Of a DNA stretch of 64,000 nucleotides, positions 8,642 to 17,954 are shown in pieces (positions within the stretch are counted from its first letter, which is position 1; every line of letters starts with the position of its first letter). The DNA comes from Cyclobacterium roseum. GTDB taxonomy: Bacteria > Bacteroidota > Bacteroidia > Cytophagales > Cyclobacteriaceae. The notes beneath the pieces are model-generated. The model was not told the origin of the DNA and made no database searches. It saw only the letters and a program-made list of their open reading frames with translations. The translations under genes and the position numbers were made by a program. The stretch lies in NCBI RefSeq assembly GCF_010119225.1, contig NZ_WNKF01000003.1, positions 62,001 through 126,000 of the forward strand. The letters run 5' to 3'.

Positions 8642-8742
8642 CTTGGTGATGGGGTTCCACCAGAATCGGTGATGGATGACGTGATCGTCGGATCATCCCT
8701 AACAAACCGCTGCTACTTCCCTGCAGCTGATGACTCCTGCTT
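8642..8742 (+). ncRNA. Fluoride riboswitch (crcB RNA motif)
   Basis: The leader folds as a fluoride aptamer. The first stem is TGGTG/CACCA (8644-8648 with 8658-8662) closing the conserved GATGGGGTT loop. The second stem is GCTGC/GCAGC (8709-8713 with 8723-8727), preceded by AAACCGC and followed by the hallmark CTGATGACTCCT. The pseudoknot GGGGTT (8651-8656) with GACTCC (8732-8737) forms with two wobble pairs. Between the halves sits an inserted hairpin of about 25 nt (GGAT-GACG/CGTC-ATCC, 8674-8698). The downstream gene is a CLC-F transporter, the classic target. A weak hairpin (ACCTG/CAGGT near 8755-8771) followed by T-rich sequence may be the expression platform. Confidence 0.9.
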
Positions 8743-8802
8743 CAACTGATAGTACCTGTTATTCTCAGGTTTCGTTTTGTATGCATCGTTGTCCGTTTGT
8801 TT

Positions 8803-10095
8803 ATGTTGAAGAGGAGCAAGAAATTATTACCACTGACCAAGTTTCTTTTTCAGGAACTGGTTCCTAGTCTCAAATTCACTTTTCGTTGGCTTTTTCTGTC
8901 CATCGTGATTGGCTTAGCAGTAGGATCTGCGTCAGCCTTTTTTTTAATTGCATTGGACTGGGCGACGCGCTACAGGGAAGGTCATCTCTGGCTTATCGGG
9001 TTTCTGCCTCTCGGTGGGTTTTTTATCGGGTGGATGTACCACCAATTTGGCAGTTCAGTGGTGAAAGGAAATAACCAGCTACTGGAGGAATTTTACAATC
9101 CCATGCAAGTGATTCCGCTACGAATGGCGCCCCTGGTACTTGGAGGGACGGTCCTTACCCATTTTTTTGGTGGGTCGGCTGGAAGAGAAGGCACCGCTGT
9201 ACAAATGGGAGGAGCCCTGGCCGACCAATTCACCAAATGGTTTAAACTATCTGCTCAGGATCGGAAAATCATCCTGACTATTGGGGTGGCTGCAGGGTTT
9301 TCTTCCGTTTTTGGAACCCCTTTGGCAGGAGCCGTTTTTGCCTTGGAATGGCTCATTATCGGAAGACTGAGATACGAATCTATTTTGCCGGCATTCTTCG
9401 CCGCCTATCTGGCAGATTTTGCCTGTTCCGGCTTATGGAACGTCCCTCATACGCACTACTCCATTCCCTATGTACCCGATTCCGATCTAATTAACTTTCT
9501 CTGGGTCATTCCGGCGGGCATATGCTTTGGCCTGGTAGGAAGGCTTTTTGCGAAGAGCACCCATCTCTGGTCGGCATTCTTTACCAAAGTCATCAAATAT
9601 CCTCCCTTGCGTCCCCTGGCCGGGGGGCTGATCATTGCCAGCTCTGTTTATTTCATGGGAACTACCAAGTATATAGGACTTGGTATTCCCACCATTGTGG
9701 ATGCCTTTTCCGAAGACCTGCCCTGGTATGACTTTTTCGTGAAGCTACTGAAAACCTCCATCACTTTAGGAGCAGGTTTTAAAGGGGGAGAGGTCACACC
9801 GTTGTTTTACATGGGGTCTACGCTGGGGAATGCCTTATCTGTAGTCATACCATTGCCATTGGCATTATTGGCGGGGATGGGTTTTGTCGGCGTTTTTTCA
9901 GGAGCCACCAATACCCCATTAGCCTGTACCCTAATGGGTATGGAACTTTTTGGTGCCGAACCCGGGGTTTTTATTGGATTGGCTTGTGTAATAGCTTATT
10001 TGTTTAGTGGCCATGGAGGAATTTACAGCTCGCAGGTTATTGGTTCTCCGAAATACACGCAACAGGGTAGGAAGAAAGGAAAGAAAATAGGCTAA
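8803..10095 (+). CDS. CLC-F type fluoride/proton antiporter
   Basis: A 430-residue polytopic CLC-family protein with about ten or more helices. It has the CLC helix motif as GGSAGREGTAVQMGG (consensus GREGPT) and GAGFKGGEVTPLFYMGS. Where chloride CLCs carry GSGIP it has GNNQ (in VKGNNQLLEEF), the change that marks the fluoride-selective CLC-F branch. These antiporters expel fluoride at the inner membrane and protect enolase and pyrophosphatase. The upstream fluoride riboswitch supports the substrate directly. I chose the ATG over a TTG two codons earlier; there is no Shine-Dalgarno site. Expression should rise when fluoride binds the leader. Confidence 0.92.
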   Translation: MLKRSKKLLPLTKFLFQELVPSLKFTFRWLFLSIVIGLAVGSASAFFLIALDWATRYREGHLWLIGFLPLGGFFIGWMYHQFGSSVVKGNNQLLEEFYNPMQVIPLRMAPLVLGGTVLTHFFGGSAGREGTAVQMGGALADQFTKWFKLSAQDRKIILTIGVAAGFSSVFGTPLAGAVFALEWLIIGRLRYESILPAFFAAYLADFACSGLWNVPHTHYSIPYVPDSDLINFLWVIPAGICFGLVGRLFAKSTHLWSAFFTKVIKYPPLRPLAGGLIIASSVYFMGTTKYIGLGIPTIVDAFSEDLPWYDFFVKLLKTSITLGAGFKGGEVTPLFYMGSTLGNALSVVIPLPLALLAGMGFVGVFSGATNTPLACTLMGMELFGAEPGVFIGLACVIAYLFSGHGGIYSSQVIGSPKYTQQGRKKGKKIG

Positions 10096-10233
10096 CCCAT
10101 TTTTCAGACTAAAATTAGGTTTTACTGCGGTTTATTCCTCCGTTAAAAAACTTTAATAAAAAAACTTGCGTGTTGGCACAACAAAATCACAGGATAATTC
10201 GTCTTCATTTTAAATTAATTCTTAGGGAAAACT

Positions 10234-10470
10234 ATGAAAAATATCACAGCCATGCGTAAAGCAATTGGGGTGTTTCAATCTTATGGCATTCCACTCACAG
10301 GGAAAAAGAAAGCAGCCAATTTTTATTATGATTTAAGAATGGACAAAATTTTTGTTTCAGGCTTGATTTTCGAACTGGAATATGAACTAAAAAAAGAATT
10401 AGAGGATGACAAAATTGCCCGCATCCAAACCCCATCGGAATTGATTGATTCTTTGTTGCAGGCATCTTAA
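10234..10470 (+). CDS. Acyl-carrier-protein-like protein lacking the phosphopantetheine serine
   Basis: A 78-residue protein whose second half lines up by eye with acyl carrier protein: NFYYDLRMDKI matches the SFVEDLGADSL region of ACP, followed by an acidic helix (FELEYELKKELEDD) and a closing IQTPSELIDSLL like the ACP ITTVQAAIDYI end. The serine that carries phosphopantetheine is lysine here (Lys38), so it cannot be a normal carrier. It stands alone after the CLC-F gene, with about 140 bp of free upstream DNA. It could be a structural or regulatory partner of a lipid or secondary-metabolite enzyme. The family assignment is from pattern only. Confidence 0.6.
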   Translation: MKNITAMRKAIGVFQSYGIPLTGKKKAANFYYDLRMDKIFVSGLIFELEYELKKELEDDKIARIQTPSELIDSLLQAS

Positions 10471-10785
10471 TTAATAATTCGGATTTTTTCAATACTCTTA
10501 TTAAGCTAACCTGGTGGCAAGCGGGCATTTTTTTACCGATTCCTAGCCCCAGGCAATGGCAGTCGGATCTCCCTGTTATTAAATTCACCAAATACATTCT
10601 TATGTAAAGGATGCTTCCGTTTTTTTTATTCGGGGCTCCTTTTAAAGTAGGCTGGATTGGCAAAAAGGAATGATAAATATTAGCGCAATTTTCTTTAAAC
10701 CAGACCGCACTGTTTGATTCCAGTAAGAATTTTCTTTTATTTATAAACAAACTTGTTTGAATTAAACATTAACAAAACCCAAATA
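10471..10785. other. Non-coding stretch upstream of the first Gfo/Idh/MocA gene
   Basis: No gene is seen here. AT-rich sequence near the end contains an inverted repeat CAAAC-TT-GTTTG (10748-10759) 26 bp before the start codon, which might be an operator. No clear -7/-33 promoter pair was found. Confidence 0.45.
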
Positions 10786-12255
10786 ATGAAACAAAGAAGG
10801 GAGTTTATTAAAAAATCGATTTTTGGTGCGGGTGGATTGACCATCGGTGCCATGGGCTTTAATGCAAAGTCTTACGGAGCAATAATAGGTGCCAATGAAA
10901 GGTTCCGGATAGCAGTTTGTGGGGTAAATGGACGGGGGAAGACCCATATCCGGGAATTTTCCGAGCACAAGGATTCCGAAATTGCTTATCTGGTAGACCC
11001 GGATAGTCGTGTACTGGGAGAGCGCGTTCAGTCCCTTCGAGATGGAGAGACAAAAAGTAACCGGGTAAAAGCGGAAACAGATGTCAGGCGGGTGTTGGAG
11101 GACAGTGAGATCGATGCCATCAGTGTGGCTACTCCCAATAATTGGCATTCCCTGATGGTGGTCTGGGCTGCGCAGGCGGGCAAGCATTGCTATGTGGAAA
11201 AGCCTGCCAGTCATGATGTTCACGAAGGAAGAATTGCCCTGGCGGCAGCCGAAAAATACGGCATTGTCGTTCAACACGGAACGCAAAGACGAAGCAGTGA
11301 TAACTGGGCAAAGCAAATTGGGGAAATTAAATCTGGCATGTATGGAAAAATGAAAGTTTCCCATGGATTTGCCTGTAAGCCCAGGGCGGGAATAGGCTAC
11401 CGGCCGGTAACCAATCCACCTGATCATCTGGACTGGAACTTATGGAAGGGGCCTTCCATCATTGATGGTTACCACGAAAACCTGGTTCATTATAATTGGC
11501 ATTGGTTTTGGCAAGTGGGAAACGGGGAATTGAATAACCAGGGAACGCATCAATTGGACGTAGCCTACTGGGCGCTGGATGATGAAGTCGCCAATACCCA
11601 CCCAAAAAGAGTAATGGCTATTGGCGGGCGTTTCAAGTGGGATGATCAGGGAGAGACACCCAATACCATGTTTGCGCTGGCCGAATTTGCCAATGGGCAG
11701 TACGTTTTCTTTAATGTTAGAAACGTCGATCACGAGGGCTACCAACGAGAGGTAACTAACCGGTTTTATTTTGAAGATGGAGGCAGGTTGATGGAAGGTG
11801 GAGAGTACACCTCTCATCAGGGCAGTCAACCCAGAAATGTCAACGCAAGTCCCGTAAAAATTACCCCTGGTGGTGCATTCGGCAGTTTTATTGCCGCTTG
11901 CAAAGCGAACGATCCCATGATGGCCAATGGTAATATGTACGATGCACATTACAGTTGTACCATGGGACACCTGATGAACATCTCCTACCGACTGGGTAAA
12001 AAAGTTCCCTTTAATGCCAAGGCAGGAAGGTTTGGAGATAACCCGCTGGCGTTTGAAGAATTTATGAAAATCCATGAAATAGCCAGAGATGGTATGGGCG
12101 TTCCAGTAGACCAGGCCGAATACGTGGTAGGTCCATGGCTGGAATTCGACGGAGAAGCAGAGCATTTTGTGGGAGAAGGATCACTGGAAGCCAATCGCCT
12201 CTTGTACGACCCGCGAAGAGCAGAATTTGACTTGCCTTCTCCCGGTTCCGTATAA
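10786..12255 (+). CDS. Exported Gfo/Idh/MocA-family oxidoreductase
   Basis: This 489-residue protein starts with a Tat-like signal (RREFIKKSIFGAGG, then a hydrophobic stretch). The NAD(P)-binding Rossmann domain follows (FRIAVCGVNGRGKTHI, then SVATPNNWHS), with the family EKPASHDV motif containing the conserved lysine. The C-terminal GFO_IDH_MocA-like domain includes NQGTHQLDVAYWAL. Family members oxidise or reduce sugars and cyclitols with NAD(P), and Tat export suggests a periplasmic protein folded with its cofactor. The internal ATG after MFELNINKTQI was chosen because the Arg pair follows it directly. The length suits the long, exported Bacteroidota subfamily. The substrate is unknown. 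Confidence 0.88.
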   Translation: MKQRREFIKKSIFGAGGLTIGAMGFNAKSYGAIIGANERFRIAVCGVNGRGKTHIREFSEHKDSEIAYLVDPDSRVLGERVQSLRDGETKSNRVKAETDVRRVLEDSEIDAISVATPNNWHSLMVVWAAQAGKHCYVEKPASHDVHEGRIALAAAEKYGIVVQHGTQRRSSDNWAKQIGEIKSGMYGKMKVSHGFACKPRAGIGYRPVTNPPDHLDWNLWKGPSIIDGYHENLVHYNWHWFWQVGNGELNNQGTHQLDVAYWALDDEVANTHPKRVMAIGGRFKWDDQGETPNTMFALAEFANGQYVFFNVRNVDHEGYQREVTNRFYFEDGGRLMEGGEYTSHQGSQPRNVNASPVKITPGGAFGSFIAACKANDPMMANGNMYDAHYSCTMGHLMNISYRLGKKVPFNAKAGRFGDNPLAFEEFMKIHEIARDGMGVPVDQAEYVVGPWLEFDGEAEHFVGEGSLEANRLLYDPRRAEFDLPSPGSV

Positions 12256-12308
12256 ACTCCAAACGACCACCTTTAGCAAGGTAGGATACCAGTAGTGGGG
12301 ATTTCCGA

Positions 12309-12722
12309 TCAGGTGACCTTTGTCGGATCATCCAAAAAGTAGCAATGGGGATGCCGGCTCATGCCGATTTTAGGATAATAATCCACCGCTTTTGGGGCGG
12401 ATAAGAGAATTAACTTAGCCAGGGGATAGGCCGCCTTGGTCTTTAGGATCAATGTTTTGCCTATCCCTTGTTTTTGGAAGTCCCGATGAACAGCCAGATC
12501 CGATAAATAGGTGCAGAAGGCTTGGTCTGTTAGTGACCTGGCGACTCCAACCAGCAGTCCGTCTTTTCTGGCAGTGAGGATCAGATTGGCATGCCGTAGC
12601 ATGATTTCCAGTCTTTTTAGGTCTGCCACCGGTCTTCTTTCTCCCAAAGTGGAAGCTATAAGCACTTCCTGGAATTCCTGGACAGACAGATGGTTTTCTT
12701 CCTGATACTTAATTTTTTCCAC
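12309..12722 (-). CDS. GNAT-family N-acetyltransferase
   Basis: A small protein (137 residues from the chosen GTG) with the GNAT fold: LTARKDGLLVGVARSL (strand 2-3), YLSDLAVHRDFQKQGIGKTL (the acetyl-CoA-binding R/QxxGxG/A motif A), and a C-terminal AVDYYPKIGM block. It would transfer an acetyl group from acetyl-CoA to an unknown amine. No early ATG exists: the GTG gives MEKIKYQEENHL, a typical start, but a TTG 14 codons upstream (12764) is also possible. It sits in the opposite direction between two exported oxidoreductase genes and converges on the first, 50 bp from its end. Confidence 0.8.
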   Translation of the reverse strand: MEKIKYQEENHLSVQEFQEVLIASTLGERRPVADLKRLEIMLRHANLILTARKDGLLVGVARSLTDQAFCTYLSDLAVHRDFQKQGIGKTLILKTKAAYPLAKLILLSAPKAVDYYPKIGMSRHPHCYFLDDPTKVT

Positions 12723-12862
12723 CGTTATCGAATAGATTGCCTTATTTTTCCTTTTACAGAACAAAGGTAAGCCTATTTTTATGTTCTATATATCGGAAAA
12801 AACCAATATCTTGCATTTGATGTAATTCAGAACCATCGACGATAACCAAAAACCAAAGGACC

Positions 12863-13984
12863 ATGAAGAGTAGACGAAATTTTTTACAAAAACTGACCCT
12901 TTCTGCAGTTTCCTTACCACTAATACCAGGTTTGAAATCCAGCACCTTCTCCGGCTGGCAGAAAAGGGCTTCTCAGGATACCCTGTTGCGTGTGGCTATA
13001 ATGGGACTTGGGAGTTATGGAACAAGGGTAGCAGAAGCCATGCAGGACAGTAAAAAGGCAAAATTGGTTGGTGTCATCAGTGGGACCCCCTCAAAAATTT
13101 CAGCCTGGCAGAAAAAGTACGACATCCCGCCTAAAAACTGCTATAACTACGAAAATTTTGATGCGATTAAGGACAATCCGGACATCGATGCCGTATACAT
13201 CATTACCCCAAACGCACTTCATCATCCCCAGACCTTGCGCGTGGCTGCAGCAGGGAAACACGTCATTTGTGAAAAGCCAATGGCCCTCAATGCGGAACAG
13301 GGCAGAGAGATGGTGGAAGCTTGCAAGCAGGCAGGCGTTAAACTTTTGGTGGGTTACCGCATGCATTTTGAAGCCAATACCCTAGAGGTTATCCGCATGA
13401 GAGAAGCAGGTGAATTTGGAGAAATCAAATTTTTTCAGGGCCTGAGCGGGTTTAAAATCGGCGATCCTAGCCAATGGCGCCTAAATAAGGAGCTCGCAGG
13501 AGGGGGAGCCATGATGGATATCGGTATTTATTCTATCAATGGTGCCCGATACATGATAGGAAAAGAGCCCATCTGGGTGACTGCTCAGGAGACCAAAACA
13601 GATCCGGTAAAATTCAAAGAAGGAGTGGATGAAACAATATTATTTCAGTTTGGATTTCCCGAAGGAATTGTGGCCTCCTGTCTTTCCACCTATAGCATGG
13701 GAAACCTGGATCGGTTTTTTCTCAACGGCACCCAGGGTTTTGCCGAGATGCAGCCTTCTACGGGATATGGTCCTATAAAGGGGAAAACACATAAAGGTCC
13801 ATTGGATAACCCCCATATCACCCATCAGACGGTACAAATGGACCGCATGGCAGAAATCATACTGGAAGGGGACACCGCAAAAGTGCCTGTAGATGGCGAG
13901 GAAGGTCTGAAAGATCTAATCATCATCGATACCATTTACAAAGCAGTAGCCTCGGGTAGAAAGGAGCTTATCGATCTGAGTTAA
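12863..13984 (+). CDS. Exported Gfo/Idh/MocA-family oxidoreductase
   Basis: A 373-residue enzyme with a Tat-like N-terminus (SRRNFLQKLTLSAVSLP). The Rossmann fold is VAIMGLGSYGTRVAEAM, followed by AVYIITPNALHHPQT and the family motif CEKPMALNAEQG with the catalytic lysine. The C-terminal domain has GGGAMMDIGIYSINGARY, whose Asp/His-type residue helps catalysis in related glucose-fructose oxidoreductases. It resembles glucose-fructose oxidoreductase and 1,5-anhydrofructose reductase relatives more than the first exported enzyme upstream. The reaction is probably NAD(P)-dependent sugar oxidation or reduction in the periplasm, substrate unknown. It is monocistronic, with long non-coding DNA after it. 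Confidence 0.88.
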   Translation: MKSRRNFLQKLTLSAVSLPLIPGLKSSTFSGWQKRASQDTLLRVAIMGLGSYGTRVAEAMQDSKKAKLVGVISGTPSKISAWQKKYDIPPKNCYNYENFDAIKDNPDIDAVYIITPNALHHPQTLRVAAAGKHVICEKPMALNAEQGREMVEACKQAGVKLLVGYRMHFEANTLEVIRMREAGEFGEIKFFQGLSGFKIGDPSQWRLNKELAGGGAMMDIGIYSINGARYMIGKEPIWVTAQETKTDPVKFKEGVDETILFQFGFPEGIVASCLSTYSMGNLDRFFLNGTQGFAEMQPSTGYGPIKGKTHKGPLDNPHITHQTVQMDRMAEIILEGDTAKVPVDGEEGLKDLIIIDTIYKAVASGRKELIDLS

Positions 13985-14365
13985 ATTAGTACTCAGGCAA
14001 GCTCGGTTTCATCTGTTTATTAATATTTTTAATGGTCAGATGGAATCTCGCATGATTAATAGTCATCCCACTATGTGACGTTCTCGTCATGCTCGATTTC
14101 CTATGGTCCTATTTTTAAGCGAACATAGCTTGTCCCGTACGCACGGAGGGCATTGCCTTTCCTGATCCTTATTGGGGAACATCTCGCATAGTAGAATATT
14201 CATTCCACTATGTCCTGCTTGCCGTATGCTTGATTTCTTCCTTCTCTCCCCTAAATCAGATGGGCAAGAATAAATGGAATGTAAGGAAGGAACGTATTTG
14301 CCCCTACTTTGTGAATCGAATTGCAGGGGATGTCGGAGAATTGGTTTAATTTTGGGCTTAGAAAA
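13985..14365. repeat. Non-coding stretch with a degenerate direct repeat
   Basis: Between the oxidoreductase gene and pyrD I see no gene. Two imperfect copies of a roughly 56-bp unit lie at 14045-14100 and 14181-14237. They share ATCTCGCAT, then CCACTATGT, and end in TATGCTTGATTTC or CATGCTCGATTTC. The intervening bases are unrelated. It looks like a decayed tandem duplication or two remnants of a small repeat family. Confidence 0.5.
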
Positions 14366-15409
14366 ATGATTGCCGACGTGTATAAGTATTTAATCAAGCC
14401 TATTTTATTCCTTCAAGACGCTGAGTCAGCGCATCATTTCACCTTTTCCTGGATCAAAAGGCTGTTTAACTTGCCCTTATTGCATTCCCTGATTAAATCG
14501 GCTTTTGCCTTTGAGCATCAGGATTTGGAAAGGGAGGTATTTGGATTGAAGTTCAGCAATCCCATTGGTCTGGCGGCTGGTTTTGATAAGGACGCGAAGC
14601 TAATTGACGAGATGGCCATGCTTGGTTTTGGTTTTATAGAAATCGGCACGCTCACTCCCAGGGCTCAGGGCGGTAATCCCAAACCCCGACTTTTCAGACT
14701 TCCCGAAGACCAGGCCCTGATCAATAGGATGGGCTTTAACAACGGGGGAGTGGCGGCTGCCGTGGAGCGGCTAAAAAAGCGGAATGCCAAAATTTTGGTG
14801 GGGGGAAATATTGGTAAGAATAAGGATACTCCGAACGAACAAGCCCTGGAGGATTACTTATATTGCATTCATGCCTTGCATCCCTATGTTGACTATTTTG
14901 TAGTAAATGTAAGTTCGCCAAATACCCCTGGGTTAAGGGAATTGCAAGACAAGGAGCCGCTTCAGCACTTGTTAACGGCAGTAAAAAAGACCATGGAGAG
15001 TTACCCAAAGACCCGGCCAGTGTTGCTCAAAATTGCTCCGGATCTGTCGGACGGACAATTGGATGATATCATAGCTATCGTCAGGGAAACTGGAATCGAT
15101 GGGGTGGTGGCCACCAATACAACCATTGAAAGGGGAGAGTTGAAAACTTCTCCGGAAGCAGTAGCGGCCATTGGAGCAGGGGGTCTTAGTGGTAAGGTAT
15201 TAAAGGATAGGAGTACGGAGGTAATCCGCTACCTGGCTCAAAAGTCCGGGAATGCTTTTCCGATTATTGGGGTTGGAGGCATTTTTTCCGCTTCGGATGC
15301 CAGGGAAAAACTCGAAGCCGGGGCCAGTCTGGTGCAAATTTACTCTGGAATGATTTATGAGGGGCCAGCATTGGTGAAGCGATTGAAAAAGGGTTTGATC
15401 AAGGGTTGA
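14366..15409 (+). CDS. pyrD: Quinone-dependent dihydroorotate dehydrogenase (class 2)
   Basis: A 347-residue enzyme that oxidises dihydroorotate to orotate, passing electrons through FMN to the membrane quinone pool, in pyrimidine synthesis. The N-terminal helix ([20 protein letters not shown]) is the membrane-associating extension that defines class 2. Further blocks are [35 protein letters not shown] with the catalytic serine, and [10 protein letters not shown] chose the third in-frame start (ATG before IADVYKYL) because upstream residues do not fit the family. It precedes ftsK by 75 bp in the same direction; pyrF, another pyrimidine gene, lies 3 kb downstream. Confidence 0.95.
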   Translation: MIADVYKYLIKPILFLQDAESAHHFTFSWIKRLFNLPLLHSLIKSAFAFEHQDLEREVFGLKFSNPIGLAAGFDKDAKLIDEMAMLGFGFIEIGTLTPRAQGGNPKPRLFRLPEDQALINRMGFNNGGVAAAVERLKKRNAKILVGGNIGKNKDTPNEQALEDYLYCIHALHPYVDYFVVNVSSPNTPGLRELQDKEPLQHLLTAVKKTMESYPKTRPVLLKIAPDLSDGQLDDIIAIVRETGIDGVVATNTTIERGELKTSPEAVAAIGAGGLSGKVLKDRSTEVIRYLAQKSGNAFPIIGVGGIFSASDAREKLEAGASLVQIYSGMIYEGPALVKRLKKGLIKG

Positions 15410-15484
15410 GGGAGCTAGCAATTCTTTTTTATTTCTAATGCAAGCGTTAAATTACATCCCGAATAGTGGAGGAAAGGAATAACC

Positions 15485-17935
15485 ATGACTGCAAATACGT
15501 ACAAAAAAAATACGTTTAAGAAAAAATCAGGTCCTGTAAAAGGAGCAGAAAAGCCAAAGCGCTCCTTTTCATGGGCTGTTTTTAAGGATAAACGCTGGGG
15601 TTTATCGTTTGGCATTTTTTTTATGATGTTTGCCATTTTCATGTTTTTGGCATTTTTAAGTTACCTTTTTGCAGGACAGGCCGATCAAAGTCTGGTGAGT
15701 GATTCGGGCGTACCTTTACGTACAAAAGGTGGGGAGACCCAAAATCTTCTGGGATACAGTGGTGCGGTGATGTCGCATTACATGATTTTCAGATGGTTTG
15801 GGCTGGCTGCTTTGCTTTTTCCTCCCTTTCTGTTTCTATGGGGCTATCGCCTATCGTTTAAAAATAGCCTGATCTCCTTGAGTCGGTACGCTTTTTTCTC
15901 CTTGTTTTTTCTGGTGTGGCTGGGATTGTTATTAGGGTACCTGGTCCATTTAATTGATGGCTTTAATTACCTGGCATTCCTAAGTGGTGGTTTGGGATAC
16001 GAATTGGCGCTGATTGCGGACGAATTACTGGGTTGGGGAACGTTCATTCTTATTTTCGGTTCGCTCTTAATATTCGTTATTGTATTTTTTAACGTAGAGA
16101 AAATCAGCTGGTTTGGAGATACTGAAACGGGCACCGCTACCGGGGGAGAAGATGAAAAATCGGCTCATCCACTACAGGATCCGGTTCCTGAAAACACAGA
16201 GGTCGTGGAGGATTTGGATTCCCCAGGAGAAGAAGAAACCTCAGAGAACAGCTGGAAATTGTCTGAAAAAGAAAAGCCTGCTCCTCAAAAAGGCGGTTCT
16301 GAATCACCCGCATTCAATGTGGAGGATCGAACTCAAATGACCGAATCAGAGGAGGAAAAAGCTGCTGATAACTTTTTTGTAGCCGCCCAACACGAGGAAG
16401 AAAAAACGGCCGATACCGTCGTGAACTCTGATCCCTACGACCCTACGCTGGACCTTCCCAGTTATCAATTTCCCACGCTGGACTTGCTGAATGAATACGA
16501 TCAGCAAAAAGTTACGGTTACCAGGCAGGAATTGGAGGAGAATAAAAACAAGATTGTAGAAACCCTTGTTAATTTCAAAATCGGGATTCAGGAAATTAAG
16601 GCCACCATTGGACCTACCGTCACCTTGTACGAGATCATTCCGGATCCAGGGGTGAAAATCAGCAAGATCAAGAATCTGGAAGATGACATCGCTTTGAGCC
16701 TGGCCGCTTTGGGCATCCGAATCATCGCTCCCATTCCGGGAAAAGGCACCATAGGGATTGAGGTGCCGAATAAAAACCGGGAATTGGTGGCCGCAAGGTC
16801 GGTATTGGGTACGGAAAAATTCATGAAGAGCGATAAAGACCTGCCGGTGGCCCTTGGAAAAACCATTTCAAACGAGGTCTTCGTTGTGGATTTAGCCAAA
16901 ATGCCCCATTTACTAATGGCAGGAGCTACCGGACAGGGAAAATCGGTAGGATTAAACATGATTCTTGCCTCCCTGATTTACAAGAAACATCCTTCACAGT
17001 TAAAGTTGATTCTGGTAGATCCGAAAAAAGTAGAATTAACCCTTTTTAATAAAATAGAAAGGCACTTTCTGGCAAAGCTTCCCAACGCCGAGGAAGCCAT
17101 AATCACAGATACAAAAAAGGTGATTTATACCTTAAATTCGCTTTGCATTGAAATGGACAATCGGTACGATTTGTTGAAGGAGGCAGGTTGCAGAAATTTG
17201 AAGGAGTATAATACCAAGTTTGTTGCCCGGAAATTGAACCCTGAAAAGGGGCATCAATTTATGCCCTATATTGTATTGGTGATCGACGAATTGGCGGATT
17301 TGATGATGACAGCCGGAAAGGAAATCGAAGGGCCCATTGCCAGGCTTGCTCAATTGGCCAGAGCCATCGGGATACACCTGGTGCTGGCGACGCAGCGACC
17401 CTCCGTTAATGTTATTACCGGAATTATTAAGGCGAATTTTCCCGCCAGGTTGTCTTTCAGGGTTACCAGCAAGATCGACAGCCGCACCATTCTGGATGCA
17501 GGGGGTGCCGAGCAGTTAATCGGCATGGGAGACATGCTGTTGTCCATGGGTTCGGATGTGATCCGGTTACAGTGTGCATTTCTGGATACCCCCGAAGTAG
17601 ATTCAATATGCGAATGGATCGGTGATCAGCGGGGCTATCCGGATGCGTATTTACTCCCGGAATTCGTGGGCGAAGAAGGAGACGGTGGTTTGGGAGAAGT
17701 AGACCTTGCGGACAGAGACCCATTATTTGACGATGCCGCCAGGTTGATCGTCATGCACCAACAGGGAAGTACTTCGTTGATCCAGCGGAAGCTGAAACTA
17801 GGTTATAACCGGGCAGGAAGGATCATTGATCAGCTCGAAGCGGCTGGTGTGGTAGGAGCATTTGAAGGGAGCAAAGCCAGAGAAGTATTGGTACAGGACG
17901 AAAACAGTTTGGAACAATTATTGAACAACCTTTAG
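15485..17935 (+). CDS. ftsK: FtsK/SpoIIIE DNA translocase
   Basis: An 816-residue septal DNA pump. Residues about 45-205 hold four membrane helices, followed by an acidic, low-complexity linker rich in Glu, Asp and Lys (about 210-320). The motor has Walker A (GATGQGKSVGLN, near residue 480) and Walker B (YIVLVIDELADLMM). The C-terminus is the gamma winged helix (STSLIQRKLKLGYNRAGRIIDQ) that reads KOPS-like orientation sequences. It coordinates chromosome segregation and XerCD-dif dimer resolution with cell division. It is followed by lolA after 19 bp, an arrangement common in Bacteroidota. Confidence 0.95.
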   Translation: MTANTYKKNTFKKKSGPVKGAEKPKRSFSWAVFKDKRWGLSFGIFFMMFAIFMFLAFLSYLFAGQADQSLVSDSGVPLRTKGGETQNLLGYSGAVMSHYMIFRWFGLAALLFPPFLFLWGYRLSFKNSLISLSRYAFFSLFFLVWLGLLLGYLVHLIDGFNYLAFLSGGLGYELALIADELLGWGTFILIFGSLLIFVIVFFNVEKISWFGDTETGTATGGEDEKSAHPLQDPVPENTEVVEDLDSPGEEETSENSWKLSEKEKPAPQKGGSESPAFNVEDRTQMTESEEEKAADNFFVAAQHEEEKTADTVVNSDPYDPTLDLPSYQFPTLDLLNEYDQQKVTVTRQELEENKNKIVETLVNFKIGIQEIKATIGPTVTLYEIIPDPGVKISKIKNLEDDIALSLAALGIRIIAPIPGKGTIGIEVPNKNRELVAARSVLGTEKFMKSDKDLPVALGKTISNEVFVVDLAKMPHLLMAGATGQGKSVGLNMILASLIYKKHPSQLKLILVDPKKVELTLFNKIERHFLAKLPNAEEAIITDTKKVIYTLNSLCIEMDNRYDLLKEAGCRNLKEYNTKFVARKLNPEKGHQFMPYIVLVIDELADLMMTAGKEIEGPIARLAQLARAIGIHLVLATQRPSVNVITGIIKANFPARLSFRVTSKIDSRTILDAGGAEQLIGMGDMLLSMGSDVIRLQCAFLDTPEVDSICEWIGDQRGYPDAYLLPEFVGEEGDGGLGEVDLADRDPLFDDAARLIVMHQQGSTSLIQRKLKLGYNRAGRIIDQLEAAGVVGAFEGSKAREVLVQDENSLEQLLNNL

Positions 17936-17954
17936 AACAGATTGTAAAAGAAAA

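Noticed and set aside
11440-12165. A 241-codon minus-strand frame inside the first Gfo/Idh/MocA gene
   Set aside because: It has no recognisable domain and is covered by a well-supported plus-strand enzyme; the composition fits a shadow frame.
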